NCBI GenBank assembly: GCA_030272155.1
Contig: CP126191.1
Span: 2,998,501-3,062,500, forward strand
Length of the DNA stretch: 64,000 nt
Direction of reading: 5' to 3'
Origin: Tetradesmus obliquus
Lineage: Eukaryota; Chlorophyta; Chlorophyceae; Sphaeropleales; Scenedesmaceae
In this document: in pieces, positions 1 to 11,076 of the stretch
How the letters are laid out: each line of letters opens with the position of its first letter
Numbering within the stretch: the stretch's first letter is position 1
The notes under the pieces: generated by a model
The model's database searches: none
Told to the model about the DNA's origin: nothing
What the model saw: the letters and a program-made list of their open reading frames with translations, nothing else
Translations under genes and position numbers: made by a program

Positions 1-114
1 CTGAGAGTGCATTTTGGCTTCATCAAACTTGTCTGCTACCCTGCAGCACTGCCGGCGCCATGTGGCACAGGCGCCAACTGCTGCAGCGCGCCTGCTTCCC
101 TAGTACAAACGCAC

Positions 115-579
115 CTGCGTACATCTCCCGCAGGTCCTTCATGATGCTGTCCAGGTACAGCTCGCCTGTGCCCAGCAGCGTGTGCTCGCCAGACTCCTCC
201 ACACGCGTCACAGCAAGCGGGTAGCTGCACACACAAAGAGTGCAACCAGGGCAGCAGCGGCAGGAGGGTCGAAGGATTGACACTGATGCTGGCACAATGC
301 ACAACTGCCATGGCCGGGTACAAGTGGGGCAGACGCACCAGGCAGCACTGACTTGTGTATGCCTGTTACACCGTGACACCCCATGCACAATGGCGACATC
401 GGTGGCCCCTGACTAGACAGTTAGCAGAAGTATTTGGCCATGCAGAGAGAGGTCTCCCTGTCAAACCCTGTACTCAGCAACAAAGCAGCGCCGCACCTCT
501 TGTTGATCTTGCGCAGGCCCTCCACCATCTTGGGCAGCTCGCTCGGCTGCAGCGGCTCGGTTGCGATCTTCATCACACT

Positions 580-658
<79 letters not shown>

Positions 659-968
659 GACAACCTCCCAACGAACTCATTAAGCACAGCAGGCGCCGCA
701 AACGCCTGACTCTGCACAGTCGAGCTCACAGATTTCAGCAGGCGTGCAGTACGCAGTACCACACGCTCATCATCAGCTGTATGGCAAGCTGCAATGCTCA
801 TTCGGTTCATCTACACAAGCCGCACCTGCGCGTCTGGAAGCGCAGCGGCTTGAACACGTGCACCTCCTCATCCAGGTGGCGCCCCACCACCGTGGCTGTC
901 TTGCTGATGAGCCCGTCCAGCCCCTCAAGCAGCACCAGGTTGCCCGCGGTCACCTTGCCCAGCGGCAC

Positions 969-1003
<35 letters not shown>

Positions 1004-4000
1004 GTGTAGGGATGCGAGTTGGTCAGAGCAATGCTTGTCTTTGACCAGTCACAACAGTAAAAGCGATGAATCTGCCTCATGCAGGGGCCATGACGCAAAG
1101 CGAGAATCACTATCTAAACCACTGTCAGTGGCGTGTTTGGTAAGTGTGCCTCGCCGCACCTGTAGCGCGCCTGGTAGAGCCACACGTTGCTGACCACGGC
1201 GTCGCCACTGTCCTCGTCATCATCGGGCGTGAAGCCCTCACCCAGCACACGCACCTGAAGCCCAGCAGAAGCAGCAGCAGTGGTGGCGGCAGCAGCAGCA
1301 GCAGCGACCGCAACAAAGACAGCAGCATGGCATGTTACCCGTGGCACTGCGACAAAGCGCGCGACACTGCATGCGTCTGGAAGCAAGTGAGTGCTCAGCC
1401 GAATGCACACTGACAAAACCTGCACACAGCATGAGCTTGTGCTGCACAAGGCTGCAGTTGCTCCGCTGCTCCAAGTTCTGGCTGTAAGTATCTGTTTCCA
1501 TCATCTACACACGCATGCTGAAGCCGCAACCCGCGCACCTCGTCCCCTGGCCGCAGTGTGCCGCTGAAGATGCGGCCGTATGCGTCAAAGCTGCTGGCAT
1601 CATTCTTGGGGAACAGCTTGGCCACATGCACCACCAGCGGGCCTGCACAGGATAACAGCAGCCACGCATCAAGCAGCATCGGCATCTCAGCAGCATCAGC
1701 ATCTCAGCAGCAAAGGCGGCGATCAGGGCTGAGAAACATCAGGTCACAGCAACATGCACAGCATGCAGCACCATTCACACTGTCGCCAGCAAACCATCTC
1801 AGCCACAGGCAAGCACCCAGCAAACCCTGCAGCGCACTCTCAATGGCAAGCGACACACAGGCAAGCTACAACATGCAAGCTATAACAAACCATCTCAGTT
1901 ACAGGCAAACACCCAGCTGCAGCACTATCCTGATTGACAAGCGGCACACAGGCAAGCTACAACAAGCCACAATACAAACCCTAACGTTACGCACCTGTGC
2001 GCGAGCAGCTCGTCATGAACTGCATCAGCGGGCTGTTAGGATCTTGTGGCCCTGTGTACAGCCTCGCCACCTTTGCTGCCGTGGCGTCCTTGCTGCTGGG
2101 AACGTGCTGCACCAGCATGTCCACGAGGCCTGAGGCGCTGCCAAACACCTTGCTGCACACCTGCGGCAGCAGCAGCATGTGGCGGGTGACAGGCCGAACA
2201 CAGTATTACACAAAGCGCTCAGGCTGACGGCGCAGCGGTGTGACTGCATGAGAGAGCCTGATGTTGCATCAGAGCGCTGAAGCAAAGCAGCACGCACATA
2301 ACACCATCTGTTTCCCAAGCAGTGAACAGCATACAAGCAGAGTAACATCAGCACCGTGAGCAGGCACTTCACGCAAATGGTGCGGCAAGATGCGCAGTAC
2401 CGTGCAGTCCAGTCGCAAGCGCAGCAAACTATTGCAATTGCCGCGCCGCACCTCTTTCAGCAGCGGCTTCACGTCCTGGCTGTATGCGCTGCTCTTGAGG
2501 TGGATGCCAAACTCGTCACCCAGCAGCCGCTCAATGGCCTTGGGGTGCTCACCCACCACTGCTGATGTGAGCTTGTACAGAGGCTCCAGGATGAACGTCA
2601 CAAAGCTGCGGTCAGCGCCTGCGGACGCGGCAGCAGCAGCAGCAGCAGCAGCAGGTTCTCTATAACCCGGACAATGCACCGTGCCTTGCTTGATTGCAAG
2701 CTTGCAGAAGCGCTGCATGCCGCAAGACTCTACCCAGCTGTCTTGGCCTGCCTCCAAAGACGTGGCAAGTCGTGCACACAACACGAGCCTCACAGCGTTG
2801 CACAGCCAGCAGCCCAAATCACGCACGACGTGCAGCAGCAGCTTGTCAACAGACGCATGCAGCTGTACTCCTTATGACATACTATGCAGAAGTAACACAC
2901 ACTCAACCAGCTGTGGCGGCTTGCGCGGGAACACGCGCTCCTCGGCAGATGGTACATGTTACAATACACAACCGAAACCCAATACGCACAGCCAGCAAGT
3001 ACAGGCTGCGCCTTGTGCGCAGCACGTGAAGTACCAAAGTACCACTCACCCAGCTGTGGCCGCTTGCGCCTGAACACGCTCCTCCATGTACCCAGTAAGT
3101 CAATCATACATGTACAATGTGCAGATGCAACGCACACGAATCTGTGTCTGCCGTCTTTGCACTCACCCAGCTGTGGTGGCTTGCGCCTGAACACGCGCTC
3201 CTCATGGTAGTACCACACGTCGCCCCACAGCCGCCGCGCAAACTCATCCACCAGCAGCACGTCCTTAGGCGCATCACCACACACGCCCCGATAAAGGGCC
3301 GCAAAGCTGCGCAGCGTGAAGCTGTAGCCGAAACCGGCAGCAGCAAAGGCCACGTTGCCGGCCACGGGGTCTAGCAGGGGGGTGCTGCCTGCTGCTGCTG
3401 CTGTGCCGTTTGCTGCGCCGTTTGCTGCGCCGTTTGCTGCATCGCCGCCGCCTGCGCGGGTATGTGGAAAGGACAGAGGCTCATGTTGACGACTGCGCCT
3501 GTCCCGCTTGCACAGTTTTAAGGTGTGTTCAGCGCGCGTCAGCAAGCAAGCAATGCACCATGCTGTGCATGCTGTCCTTGTGTCGTCAAGAGCACAGGCG
3601 CAACAGCGGTCGCATGCAGCACATCCATGAGTGCAGCACTCCACGCGGCTGAACAGTCGGCAAAAAGACTCAAAGCATACATCACCATAGCCAACCAGCC
3701 AGCCGCACCTGCTGTGCGGATGACTGCGTTGACCTCCTCTATTGTGAAAGCAATCTTGTGGTATGCGTCAGCTGGCGGCAGCTTCAGCTCAGTGATGAGC
3801 CGGTCAATCTGCAGGGGACGCCAGGTGATGAGGCAGCAGCAGCAGCAGCAGCAGCAGGGTGGCAGCTGATGAGTCCGTGGTCTTGCCAGTTCAGCAGTGA
3901 TGTCATGCTACCATATACAATTGTGACATTTGTGACAGCAGTTTGATACTATGCAGGCAGGACGTAGGCGCATCATGCAGGCCCGGCTGGTGTTCAAGCT

Positions 4001-5834
4001 GGCCCATGCACAGCAGCAGCAGCAGCAGCAGCAGCCTCGCCGCACCTTGCTGATGAGCAGCGTGATGGCCAGCCCCTCCTGCACCGCCTGCTGCACAGCG
4101 CGCTCCGTGGCCGCGCCCACGCCCTCCAGCACGTCCACCACCAGCAGCACGCCGTCAGCCAGCCGCATGGCTGCAGTCACCTGCAAGACAGGGACAGAAG
4201 CACAACAGCACGCTGTTATGAGCAGGGAAGGCACAGAATCACAACAGCATGCATATACAAGCACAGCACGTCCACCACCAGCAGCACGCCGTCAGCCAGC
4301 CGCATGGCTGCAGTCACCTGCAAGACAGGGACAGAAGCACAACAGCACGCTGTTATGAGCAGGGAAGGCACAGAATCACAACAGCATGCATATACAAGCA
4401 CAGCACGTCCACCACCAGCAGCACGCCGTCAGCCAGCCGCATGGCTGCAGTCACCTGCAGTTTGCAGTAAAATGGAGCAATACAGGATTAAAATGGCAGA
4501 GCACGGTCAATAAGCAGGTAGCAACGCTTTGCTGTTGCTGAAAAACACCCCAGAGTTGGCAGCGACAAAGGCAACCAATCTAGAATCAATGCTGCGGGCA
4601 TGATTGTGGTGAAGGCAGGACCGTGCAGGGCCAGGGCAGGAGTTGCGGCCAGCCGCGCACCTCGTCGTTGAAGTTGACGTGTCCCGGGCAGTCGATGAGG
4701 TTGACCAGGTAGCTCTTGCCGCTGCCGCCCTCCAGCACCAGGCTCATGGGCATGGCCTTGATGCTGATGCCGCGAGCCTGCGGAGAGAGCAGGGGGTTAC
4801 AACGGCCGCAGGGCAAGCAGGTCAGCAGTTGCAGGTTTGTGGTGAGCCAGCTGGCAGCAGCTGTGGGTGGGTTACTGTGGAAAAGTCCTTGCAGTGCTGT
4901 CAAGCAAGTTATCTGTAAGCAGCTTGGCACGCACACAAGAGCTGCACCCTTTGCAGAAAAGCCTATGGCAACCCGTGAGAATGCCCCTCTCCTCCGACTA
5001 CACGCAGCCCTTTTCATGGAGCCTGCCGCAGCGCCGCACCTGCTCGTCCACGCGCGTGTCGGTGAAGCGCAGCGGCTTGCCCGTGCTGTTGCGGATGCCC
5101 AGCGCGGCCACGTCGTGCGTCTGCTCCACCAGCATGTCCAGCAGCGTGGTCTTGCCGTGGTGCAGCGCGCCCACCACCTGGGGCAGTGCGGCAACAGCAG
5201 CAGCAGCGGCGGCCGCAACAATCAGTGGCGCAATGCAGAGCATGTACAGCAGCGTGGTCTTGCCGTGGTGCAGCGCGCCAACCACCTGCAGGGGAGCAGC
5301 AGAAGCAGCAGCAGCAGCAGCATCCATTGCTAAGACAATGCAGACCATGTCCAGCAGCGTGGTCTTGCCATGGCGCAGCGCGCCAACCACCTGAGGCAGC
5401 AAACATAGGCAAGTGAGTGCAGAAAAGGCAGCAGCAGCAGCAGCAGCAGCCAACAAGCTGAACACCCTTTGCGTGGTCACAAATCAAGCGGCAGATTACA
5501 CACAGCTGACGAACATGACCATGAGTTTAACAACGGGAAGCACATATGTCAATGCATGATGTGCGGCACACACGCACTCACCGCCACGTTGCGGATCAGC
5601 TCTGGGTTGCTGCTCAGTGCCGCCATAAACTCCCCACTATAGTGTGTGGCCAGCGGCGCCTCCAGCAGCTTCTCATGCCTCTTCCTGATCACTGGTGCAA
5701 TAATAGGTGTCTCCAGCGGCTGTGCATCCTCCTCCATGACAAGGGTTTCGGTTTCAGCGCCGTATGTTTCCTCGGCCGTGGGGTAGTACTTTTTGTCCTC
5801 GGCCAGCACAATGGCATTGCCGGGGTCGCCCTCT

Positions 5835-5885
<51 letters not shown>

Positions 5886-6431
5886 GCAGCAGGTGTGGGT
5901 TGGGATTGTTTCTATGCAAGGATACAGGAGTCGCTGGCACGGCATAACAGGATGGCCGTTTTTTTCCAACCGTCCGCTTGAATAAAAGATCGGTTTCCGC
6001 AGCAGAAAAGGACCTGGTTGCAGGACATAGAGCGCAACAGAGCAAGGGCAGTGGCAGGCCAAGCAGCTGCTCCCACAGCCTGTTGTGGTTGTTGGCTGCT
6101 GCTGTTTGCCTGCATGTGCTGCACTGGCTGCAAGCATGTTGCGCTGCTTTCACTGCGGCCGCTGCTGCTGCCAATGCCACCGCTGCTAAATAATACTGCC
6201 ATCTTGCGTCAGCGGTGTTGTACATGTCCAAACAAGTTGCTGCTGCCGCATGCAAAGTGTCAAGATGCAGCTGGCACTGCAGGCCTTGCAAGCCTGCGCC
6301 CCCCTCACCATCATCTGCTGCGTAGCCCATGTGCGGCCCCGCATCGTCAGCATCATGCATCGCCTCATCGTCATCATCCTCGTCATGCCCAAGCTGCTGC
6401 TGCTGCTCATCCTCTTCCTCCTCCTCCTCCT

Positions 6432-6481
<50 letters not shown>

Positions 6482-7173
6482 CATGAAAGAGGCCTGGCCA
6501 GCTGGCTATCTACTATTGGGTCAACCCACTATTTGAAAACAAGTCATTCTGAAACAGGCGAACAGCGCAAGACTATGGCAAACGCACAAACGCTATGTGA
6601 GTGCTTGTGACCATGACATGCCGCCACGGGTCAGCTGTGCTGCACAGCGCTGCCACAAAACAGCACCAGCACCTTGCCTGATGGGTGCCGTGCTAGACAT
6701 ACCACGTGGTTAGCTGGCAGTTTGCAGCTGCCATGCTGAAACAACTGTACAGCAACTGCGGGGTTGTACTGCTGCGATGCTTCCACGCTACACAAGCCAT
6801 TTTGAGCAAGTGACGCAACTGCTGCGGCAGGTTCTGCATGGTGCAACTGTGCTAACCACAGACAACTTGCATGCGTGCATGTCCAGTGCAATCGTATCAC
6901 GACACAGAGACCAACACTGCTGGCTGCTGTTTGAAGCACACCAGAACACAGCAGCTACTGCTGCAGACCATGAACCCATTCTCTGTGACACATCCAAACC
7001 TAATCGTTGAGCTGCTGCTGCTAGCAGATCACCTCAGAATGGGGAAAAGCATGCACTGCACACACCACAGCACCTGCTGCTGCTGCTGCCACCCAGCCCT
7101 GTCTCACCTGATCACTGTCCGATAAAGCAGGACCTATGTAATTACCAAACTCATCGTAGTGGGAGTCCTCCAT
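115..7173 (-). CDS. SNU114: Snu114/EFTUD2-type U5 snRNP GTPase, 3' end beyond window
   Basis: EF-2-like GTPase of the U5 snRNP that controls spliceosome activation and disassembly in the nucleus. Fifteen exons on the minus strand join in phase: 7173-7108, 6429-6309, 5832-5582, 5177-5040, 4777-4661, 4180-4046, 3808-3709, 3451-3167, 2618-2452, 2160-1995, 1642-1539, 1254-1160, 969-826, 577-497, 224-115, giving about 693 residues (family about 970). Visible features: start [15 protein letters not shown], acidic N-terminus, [12 protein letters not shown]-loop GALHHGKTT near residue 150, DCPGH near 223, [13 protein letters not shown], then [18 protein letters not shown] in domain III. The G4 motif reads SKID in place of NKID. 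Exon 8 carries a small NGAA repeat insert. Introns 3, 5 and 8 contain copies of neighbouring exon edges. The start ATG at 7173 matches the family N-terminus. Domains IV and V lie left of the window. Family assignment is near certain; each splice site is inferred. Confidence 0.95.
581..657. repeat. (CAG)n tract, about 25 units, before Snu114 exon 14
   Basis: An uninterrupted CAG run on the plus strand reads (CTG)n on the coding strand and ends directly at the cag acceptor of exon 14. Comparable tracts lie before exon 3 (5835-5882), exon 2 (6431-6478) and exon 13 (971-1000). Confidence 0.95.
1791..1975. repeat. Two-copy 96-bp tandem repeat in Snu114 intron 10
   Basis: Two diverged units begin with aaaccatctcag at 1791 and 1887, and each ends with acacaggcaagctacaac. 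The repeat lies wholly inside the intron between the exons ending at 1995 and starting at 1642 and does not touch a splice site. Confidence 0.7.
2899..3208 (-). repeat. Three copies of the exon 8 donor edge of Snu114
   Basis: The last about 36 nt of exon 8 plus its donor (true copy 3167-3208) recur at about 3044-3085 and 2899-2946. Copy two keeps a good donor (CAGCTGG/gtgagt) exactly 117 nt downstream of the real one, in the same open frame. Copy three has a weaker gttgag donor. The sequences between the copies are not similar. Confidence 0.85.
4131..4459 (-). repeat. 137-bp tandem repeat duplicating the exon 6 acceptor edge of Snu114
   Basis: The period is exactly 137 bp: acgtccacca recurs at 4131, 4268 and 4405. 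Each unit contains, on the minus strand, a cag acceptor followed by the first codons of exon 6 ([18 protein letters not shown]). Only the copy beginning at 4180 continues into the full exon. The copies at 4317 and 4454 run into a stop, so they are decoy acceptors. The near identity of units suggests a recent origin. Confidence 0.93.
5114..5393 (-). repeat. Triplicated P-loop exon edge in Snu114 intron 3
   Basis: Three acceptors, with exon-like sequence beginning at 5390, 5285 and 5177, are each followed by VVGAL(R/H)HGKTTLL(D/Y)M. Only the 5177 copy continues as the family exon 4. The spacings, 105 and 108 nt, are multiples of three. No stop lies between the copies, so all three acceptors are phase-compatible with exon 3. 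The two upstream copies share a ctctgcattg-like tail and are closer to each other than to the true exon. Confidence 0.93.
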
Positions 7174-7661
7174 GCTGCCTTGCTACCGCAGTCGGGCCCC
7201 ACTAGCCCCCACTACAGATGAGACTGCTGCTGCTCAACCTGGCCAGCAGCTGCCGCCCTTGATGATCGCTCAGAAGGTCAAACAAAAACAGCAAGTATGT
7301 TCAGACGTAACAGTAATCTCTTCTGAACTATCACACAAGAAGGGGCAAGCAGAACACAACCCTGGTGCAGGCTACGGGTGGAACTAAATTCGACAACGTA
7401 GAATCACTAAACGGGCGATCATAAAAAGCTGACGCTGCAGCTCAGGTGACCTTCGTAGTGGTCGCACAGAACCCGCAGTCACTCGTGTCGTTCTTTGAAT
7501 GTGAGCAGACTTGTGATACCTCTGCATTGGCCGTGTGGTGTCGTGGTCGTCTCGATACTGATAGCGACCATCGACAGCCAATGCGCGACTGCATATAAAG
7601 GAAAACGTCTGCCCTGCCCGCCCTGCTGGTGCTGCTCTCGCTACTTTCGACGATTTTCAGC
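7174..7661. promoter_or_regulatory. Divergent promoter region between Snu114 and the YchJ-like gene
   Basis: This 488-bp gap separates two divergently transcribed genes. On the plus strand a TATAAA at 7594-7599 lies 63 bp before the YchJ ATG, and a CCAAT lies about 15 bp further upstream. No clear TATA box is seen for the Snu114 side. No ORF with coding character is present. Confidence 0.5.
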
Positions 7662-9499
7662 ATGCAGTGCCTTCAATCCCGTTCTTCAAGATGCTTGGTA
7701 AATGGTTATGGCAGCAGCAAGCAGAGTGTGGCACCGTGCTGCCGGCCTGCACTGCAGCAGCCCTGCAGCACAGTGCTGCTGCCAGCAGCAGCAGGCAGCC
7801 AGGCCAGGCGTGCAATGACAGCAGCAGCAGCTGCAAAGAGCAGCGCAAAGGGCAAGAGTGGTGCAGCAGCTGGCAAGGGTTTTGGCCCTGCAAAGCCTCA
7901 GAAGGTGCTTGATGAAGGCTGCCCTTGCGGATCCGGCCAGTTCTACAAGGTGGGCTGGGTGTTGCCAACGTAGTGCTGACTAGGCGCATCTGGCATTTCG
8001 ATGCTGTACTACGTGCGTTTGCCTTGGCAGGTAGTTGAGTGTTGTTCAATCAAATACGGCTGTCATATGGACAAGACGCTTGCCTGCACTGGTCAGCTTG
8101 TTCACAGCAGCTGCTTCACAGCAGCCAAGTCATCATCACATACCATCATCACCATCAGTAGCAGCAAGCACTCTAGCATTGTACAATGTTCTGTTGTTGA
8201 GAGAGGATCATTACATGTGAGTTCTGGCACCAACTTAGATTGTATGAGCCACAACGGGGTGAACACATGGTCTGAGACTAGAAAAGGAGAGTGAGCACAA
8301 TGGAACACCACGCACACTCTTGCACGCCCGATCTCTTATCTCATATCCAAAGACGTCTTACTGCGGTGCTCAATTTTGCTTCCTCACTCACCTTATTGCG
8401 CAATTCCAACTACACTCCCCACCTGCAGAAGTGCTGCAAGCCCTACCACACAGGTGCTGCAGCCTCCCCTAACGTGGAGGCCACCATCCGAGCCCGCTTC
8501 TCAGCCATCCTCAAGAAAGACATCTCCTACCTGCTCAAGACCAGCCACCCCGACCTGCACAGCTTCATGTATGGCAGCGAGCCGGGCCAGGCGCTGCGCC
8601 AGCTGCAGGACGACCTCTGGAACACAGGTGCGCTGCTGACTTGATGATGCTGATAACAACATTATGATTTGCAGCAGCCTGGCGGGGTGACACTGTGCAT
8701 GTCTGCCCCACCTCAACTGCTCCTTTTACTCTGCAATAGGGACGGTTCTGGGTATTATGCTGATGTACAGCAGTCTGAGGTTGGTTTTCTGCTTTGTGCT
8801 CTGTCCTCTCACACCAGTGTGGCTGCCCTGCTGCCTGGCTCTGCAGCGGACCACTACGAGTACAGCAACCTCAAGATCCACTCAGTGAGTGACTAGGCAG
8901 CAGCAGCAGCAGCAGCAGAGGCTATGAGACACTGGCAGCCTCAGCCGCAGCAGCAGCGGGTGGCAGGCAGAAACAGTGGTTGTGGATGCTCCACAAGCGA
9001 ACTCGACTTGATGCGCCATAGCGTGCTGTAGCAGGTGCAGCGCGCTGCTCCCTGCTACATCCCATCTGCCTACTCCTGTACGTATGTCTTGCTCTTACTC
9101 TTGCAATCCATCCGCTCTCTGCACCTGCCCTCTCACTGCTGTCACTACCACCCACCCACACTCTTAACCCTACACCTACACTGTCATATGCAAACTTCAC
9201 ACCCACAGGTGCAGCCAGGGGAGCAGCCAAACGAGGCCCTAGCCATCTTCCAGTACACAGTGTATGACCTGCGCACACCTCTTATTGATGACCAGGGCAA
9301 CAAGTCGCGCAAGGTGCAGATCGAGCAGAGCCGCTTCGTACAAGACCCTGAGACACAGCTGTGGCGCTTTGCAGACTATAAGCTGGTCGAGGTGCCGGAG
9401 GCACTTGCAAAGACAGCAGAGATGCAGGCGAAGGACATGGCGGCAGCAGCAGCAGCAGCAGCGCCGGCAGCTGGTGCAGCTGAGGGCGAGCAGCAGTAG
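7662..9499 (+). CDS. YchJ/UPF0225 family SEC-C protein, probably plastid-targeted
   Basis: Four exons join in phase: 7662-7949, 8429-8627, 8847-8884, 9209-9499, giving 271 residues. The SEC-C zinc motif CPCGSGQFYK/KCC is split across the exon 1-2 junction near residues 88-99. It is followed by the NTF2-like region typical of UPF0225 (RARFSAILKKDISYLLKTSHP, then YEYSNLKIHS and AIFQYTVYD). The first about 60 residues are rich in S, R and A with few acidic residues, which suggests a transit peptide. The C-terminus ends in an Ala tract. The start is the first ATG in frame after the TATA box; an in-frame GTG at 7629 is less likely. The biochemical role of the family is unknown beyond metal-binding SEC-C. 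Intron 1 holds a dispersed repeat, and a copy of the last exon lies downstream. Confidence 0.88.
8197..8330 (+). repeat. Dispersed repeat, copy A, in YchJ intron 1
   Basis: About 134 bp, roughly 80 percent alike by eye to 17603-17737, sharing blocks such as gtatgagccacaac, gaaaaggagagtgagcac and ggtctgaga. It is sense to its host intron. No tRNA-like promoter boxes, inverted ends or coding capacity are apparent, so the element class is unknown. Confidence 0.75.
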
Positions 9500-9603
9500 G
9501 GTGGCTGCGGTTGGCTGGTTCCGGGGGTTGCAGCAGGGTGGAGGGCTGTAGCAACTTTGCTGCATCAAATGCAGTCGGAGTTATGCACGATTGTGCTGTG
9601 CTG

Positions 9604-9748
9604 AGTATAAGCTGGTGGAGTTGTTGTCCGAGGCACTGGCTAGGACAGCAGAGATGCAGGCAAAAGACATAGCAGCGCCAGCTGGCGCTGCAGCTGCTGC
9701 AGCAGCAGCTACTGCTGAGGGGGGCAGCAGTGAGGTGGCTTCGTTATG
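9604..9748 (+). repeat. Partial duplicate of the YchJ last-exon tail, downstream of the gene
   Basis: The sequence tataagctggt...gcactggc..gacagcagagatgcaggc parallels 9375-9500, about 230 bp upstream, including the Ala-coding repeat and part of the 3' flank. It has diverged and lacks its own start or splice context, so it is a non-coding relic of a tandem duplication. Confidence 0.75.
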
Positions 9749-10851
9749 TGGCTAATGCTGGGGGTCCGCGGCGGCATGGACAGCTGTAGCAGCTTGGCGG
9801 CGTTGAACTTCCGATATGCCGCTGAGAGTTGCAGGTTGAAGTTAATCCTCAACAGCCAGCCACAAGGGTACCTTGGAGTGTTCTAGGCAAGCTATGCATA
9901 GCCTGCACCATATGGTGCAGCAGCAGAGCTTTGGCAGGCGCTGCTGAGGTGGTCATACAGAAGTGCTGGCACTTCAACATGATGCAGCTGACTGTTTTAG
10001 ATGTTGACCGTACTGTGGTCCTAGTAGGACTGGCCATCCGACAGGCTCTTCTTGAGGTATCTGGATTCGAACCTAGTGCGCTTCTTTCTTTAGTGTAGCT
10101 TTTGCACGCATGCACTGCGCGCGGCGTGAGAGCAAGGGTTGCCAACCATTCGGAATCTACTGATTGTTGGGTTGGGCTAGCAATCACAGCAGGCAGCAAA
10201 AGCATGCTGCTGTTTTGGCACCAAGTGCGCATACCGCCACCTGTTTTGGGTGCACTGCTGCTGTGGTATTCTTACACCACGCTGTATGGTGTCGTCTTTC
10301 TCCTGTCGCGTGTTGACACAGTCCCATACCTTTCTGAACTGCAGTTCCCAGCTGGTGACTATACCCACGTGCGAAAATCTCATATCTGAGTCATGCATAG
10401 GACCCTTGCGTGTAACCAGCAAGTAGTGACAAGGTTACATGTGCCCAATGACGGGCCAATGACAAGCTCAGTGGGGCAACGACAGCACACAAGGGAGCGC
10501 AGCTTCAAATATATCAAAGCAGAACAACAAAACGTTGTGACGCAATGCATCAACACCTTCAACACATCAATTGCAAACACAGTTTTATACAGTGGTTCCT
10601 TGCACCGCCGGCACCATCCATTTACACCAGACCTCTGCAAAGGTCAACAACGCTGCTGTAGCTAGCTGGCAGTGCCAAACCAACCTCATCCTGCACTCCA
10701 CCTAACCATTATCCTTGAACACAGCGCCGCTTTCGACACCACACACCACCACCGCAATGGCCACCAATTCCAAAGCCATAGCAATTATGCCACATACCCA
10801 GCACCCCACCGGAGTACAAGAAACAGGAGTACAGAAAGAGCATGGCCAACA
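9749..10851. other. Intergenic, no gene recognised
   Basis: This region lies between the YchJ gene and the convergent 3' end of the lactonase gene. It has short ORFs only and no family resemblance. On the minus strand a TGTAA, the chlorophyte-type poly(A) signal, occurs near 10621, about 230 nt after the lactonase stop. Confidence 0.5.
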
Positions 10852-11036
10852 TCATGGCAGCTCTGCGCCCGTGGCCTTCAGCTGCACGACTTGGATCCGC
10901 TTCTCACTCAGGCAGTACAGCGTGCTGCCAACAAAGGCCAGGTTGGTCACGCGCCCGCAGCGGATGGAGCCCAGGCGGCTGCCGCTTGGCGCAAAGACCT
11001 CCACGCCATCGTGCGTCCCGGTGTACACTGCAGCCA

Positions 11037-11076
<40 letters not shown>

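Noticed and set aside
581-657. Long poly-A, poly-Q, poly-L and poly-C reading frames over CAG runs
   Set aside because: All frames of a triplet repeat are open; this run is intronic and ends at a splice acceptor.
5014-5487. Frame-shifted cysteine-rich ORFs over the triplicated P-loop region
   Set aside because: They are shadows of the GTPase exon and its copies in other frames.
10060-10080. Minus-strand ggttcgaatcc resembling a tRNA B box
   Set aside because: The five-base T stem does not pair, and no A box or acceptor stem lies at the required distance on the 5' side.
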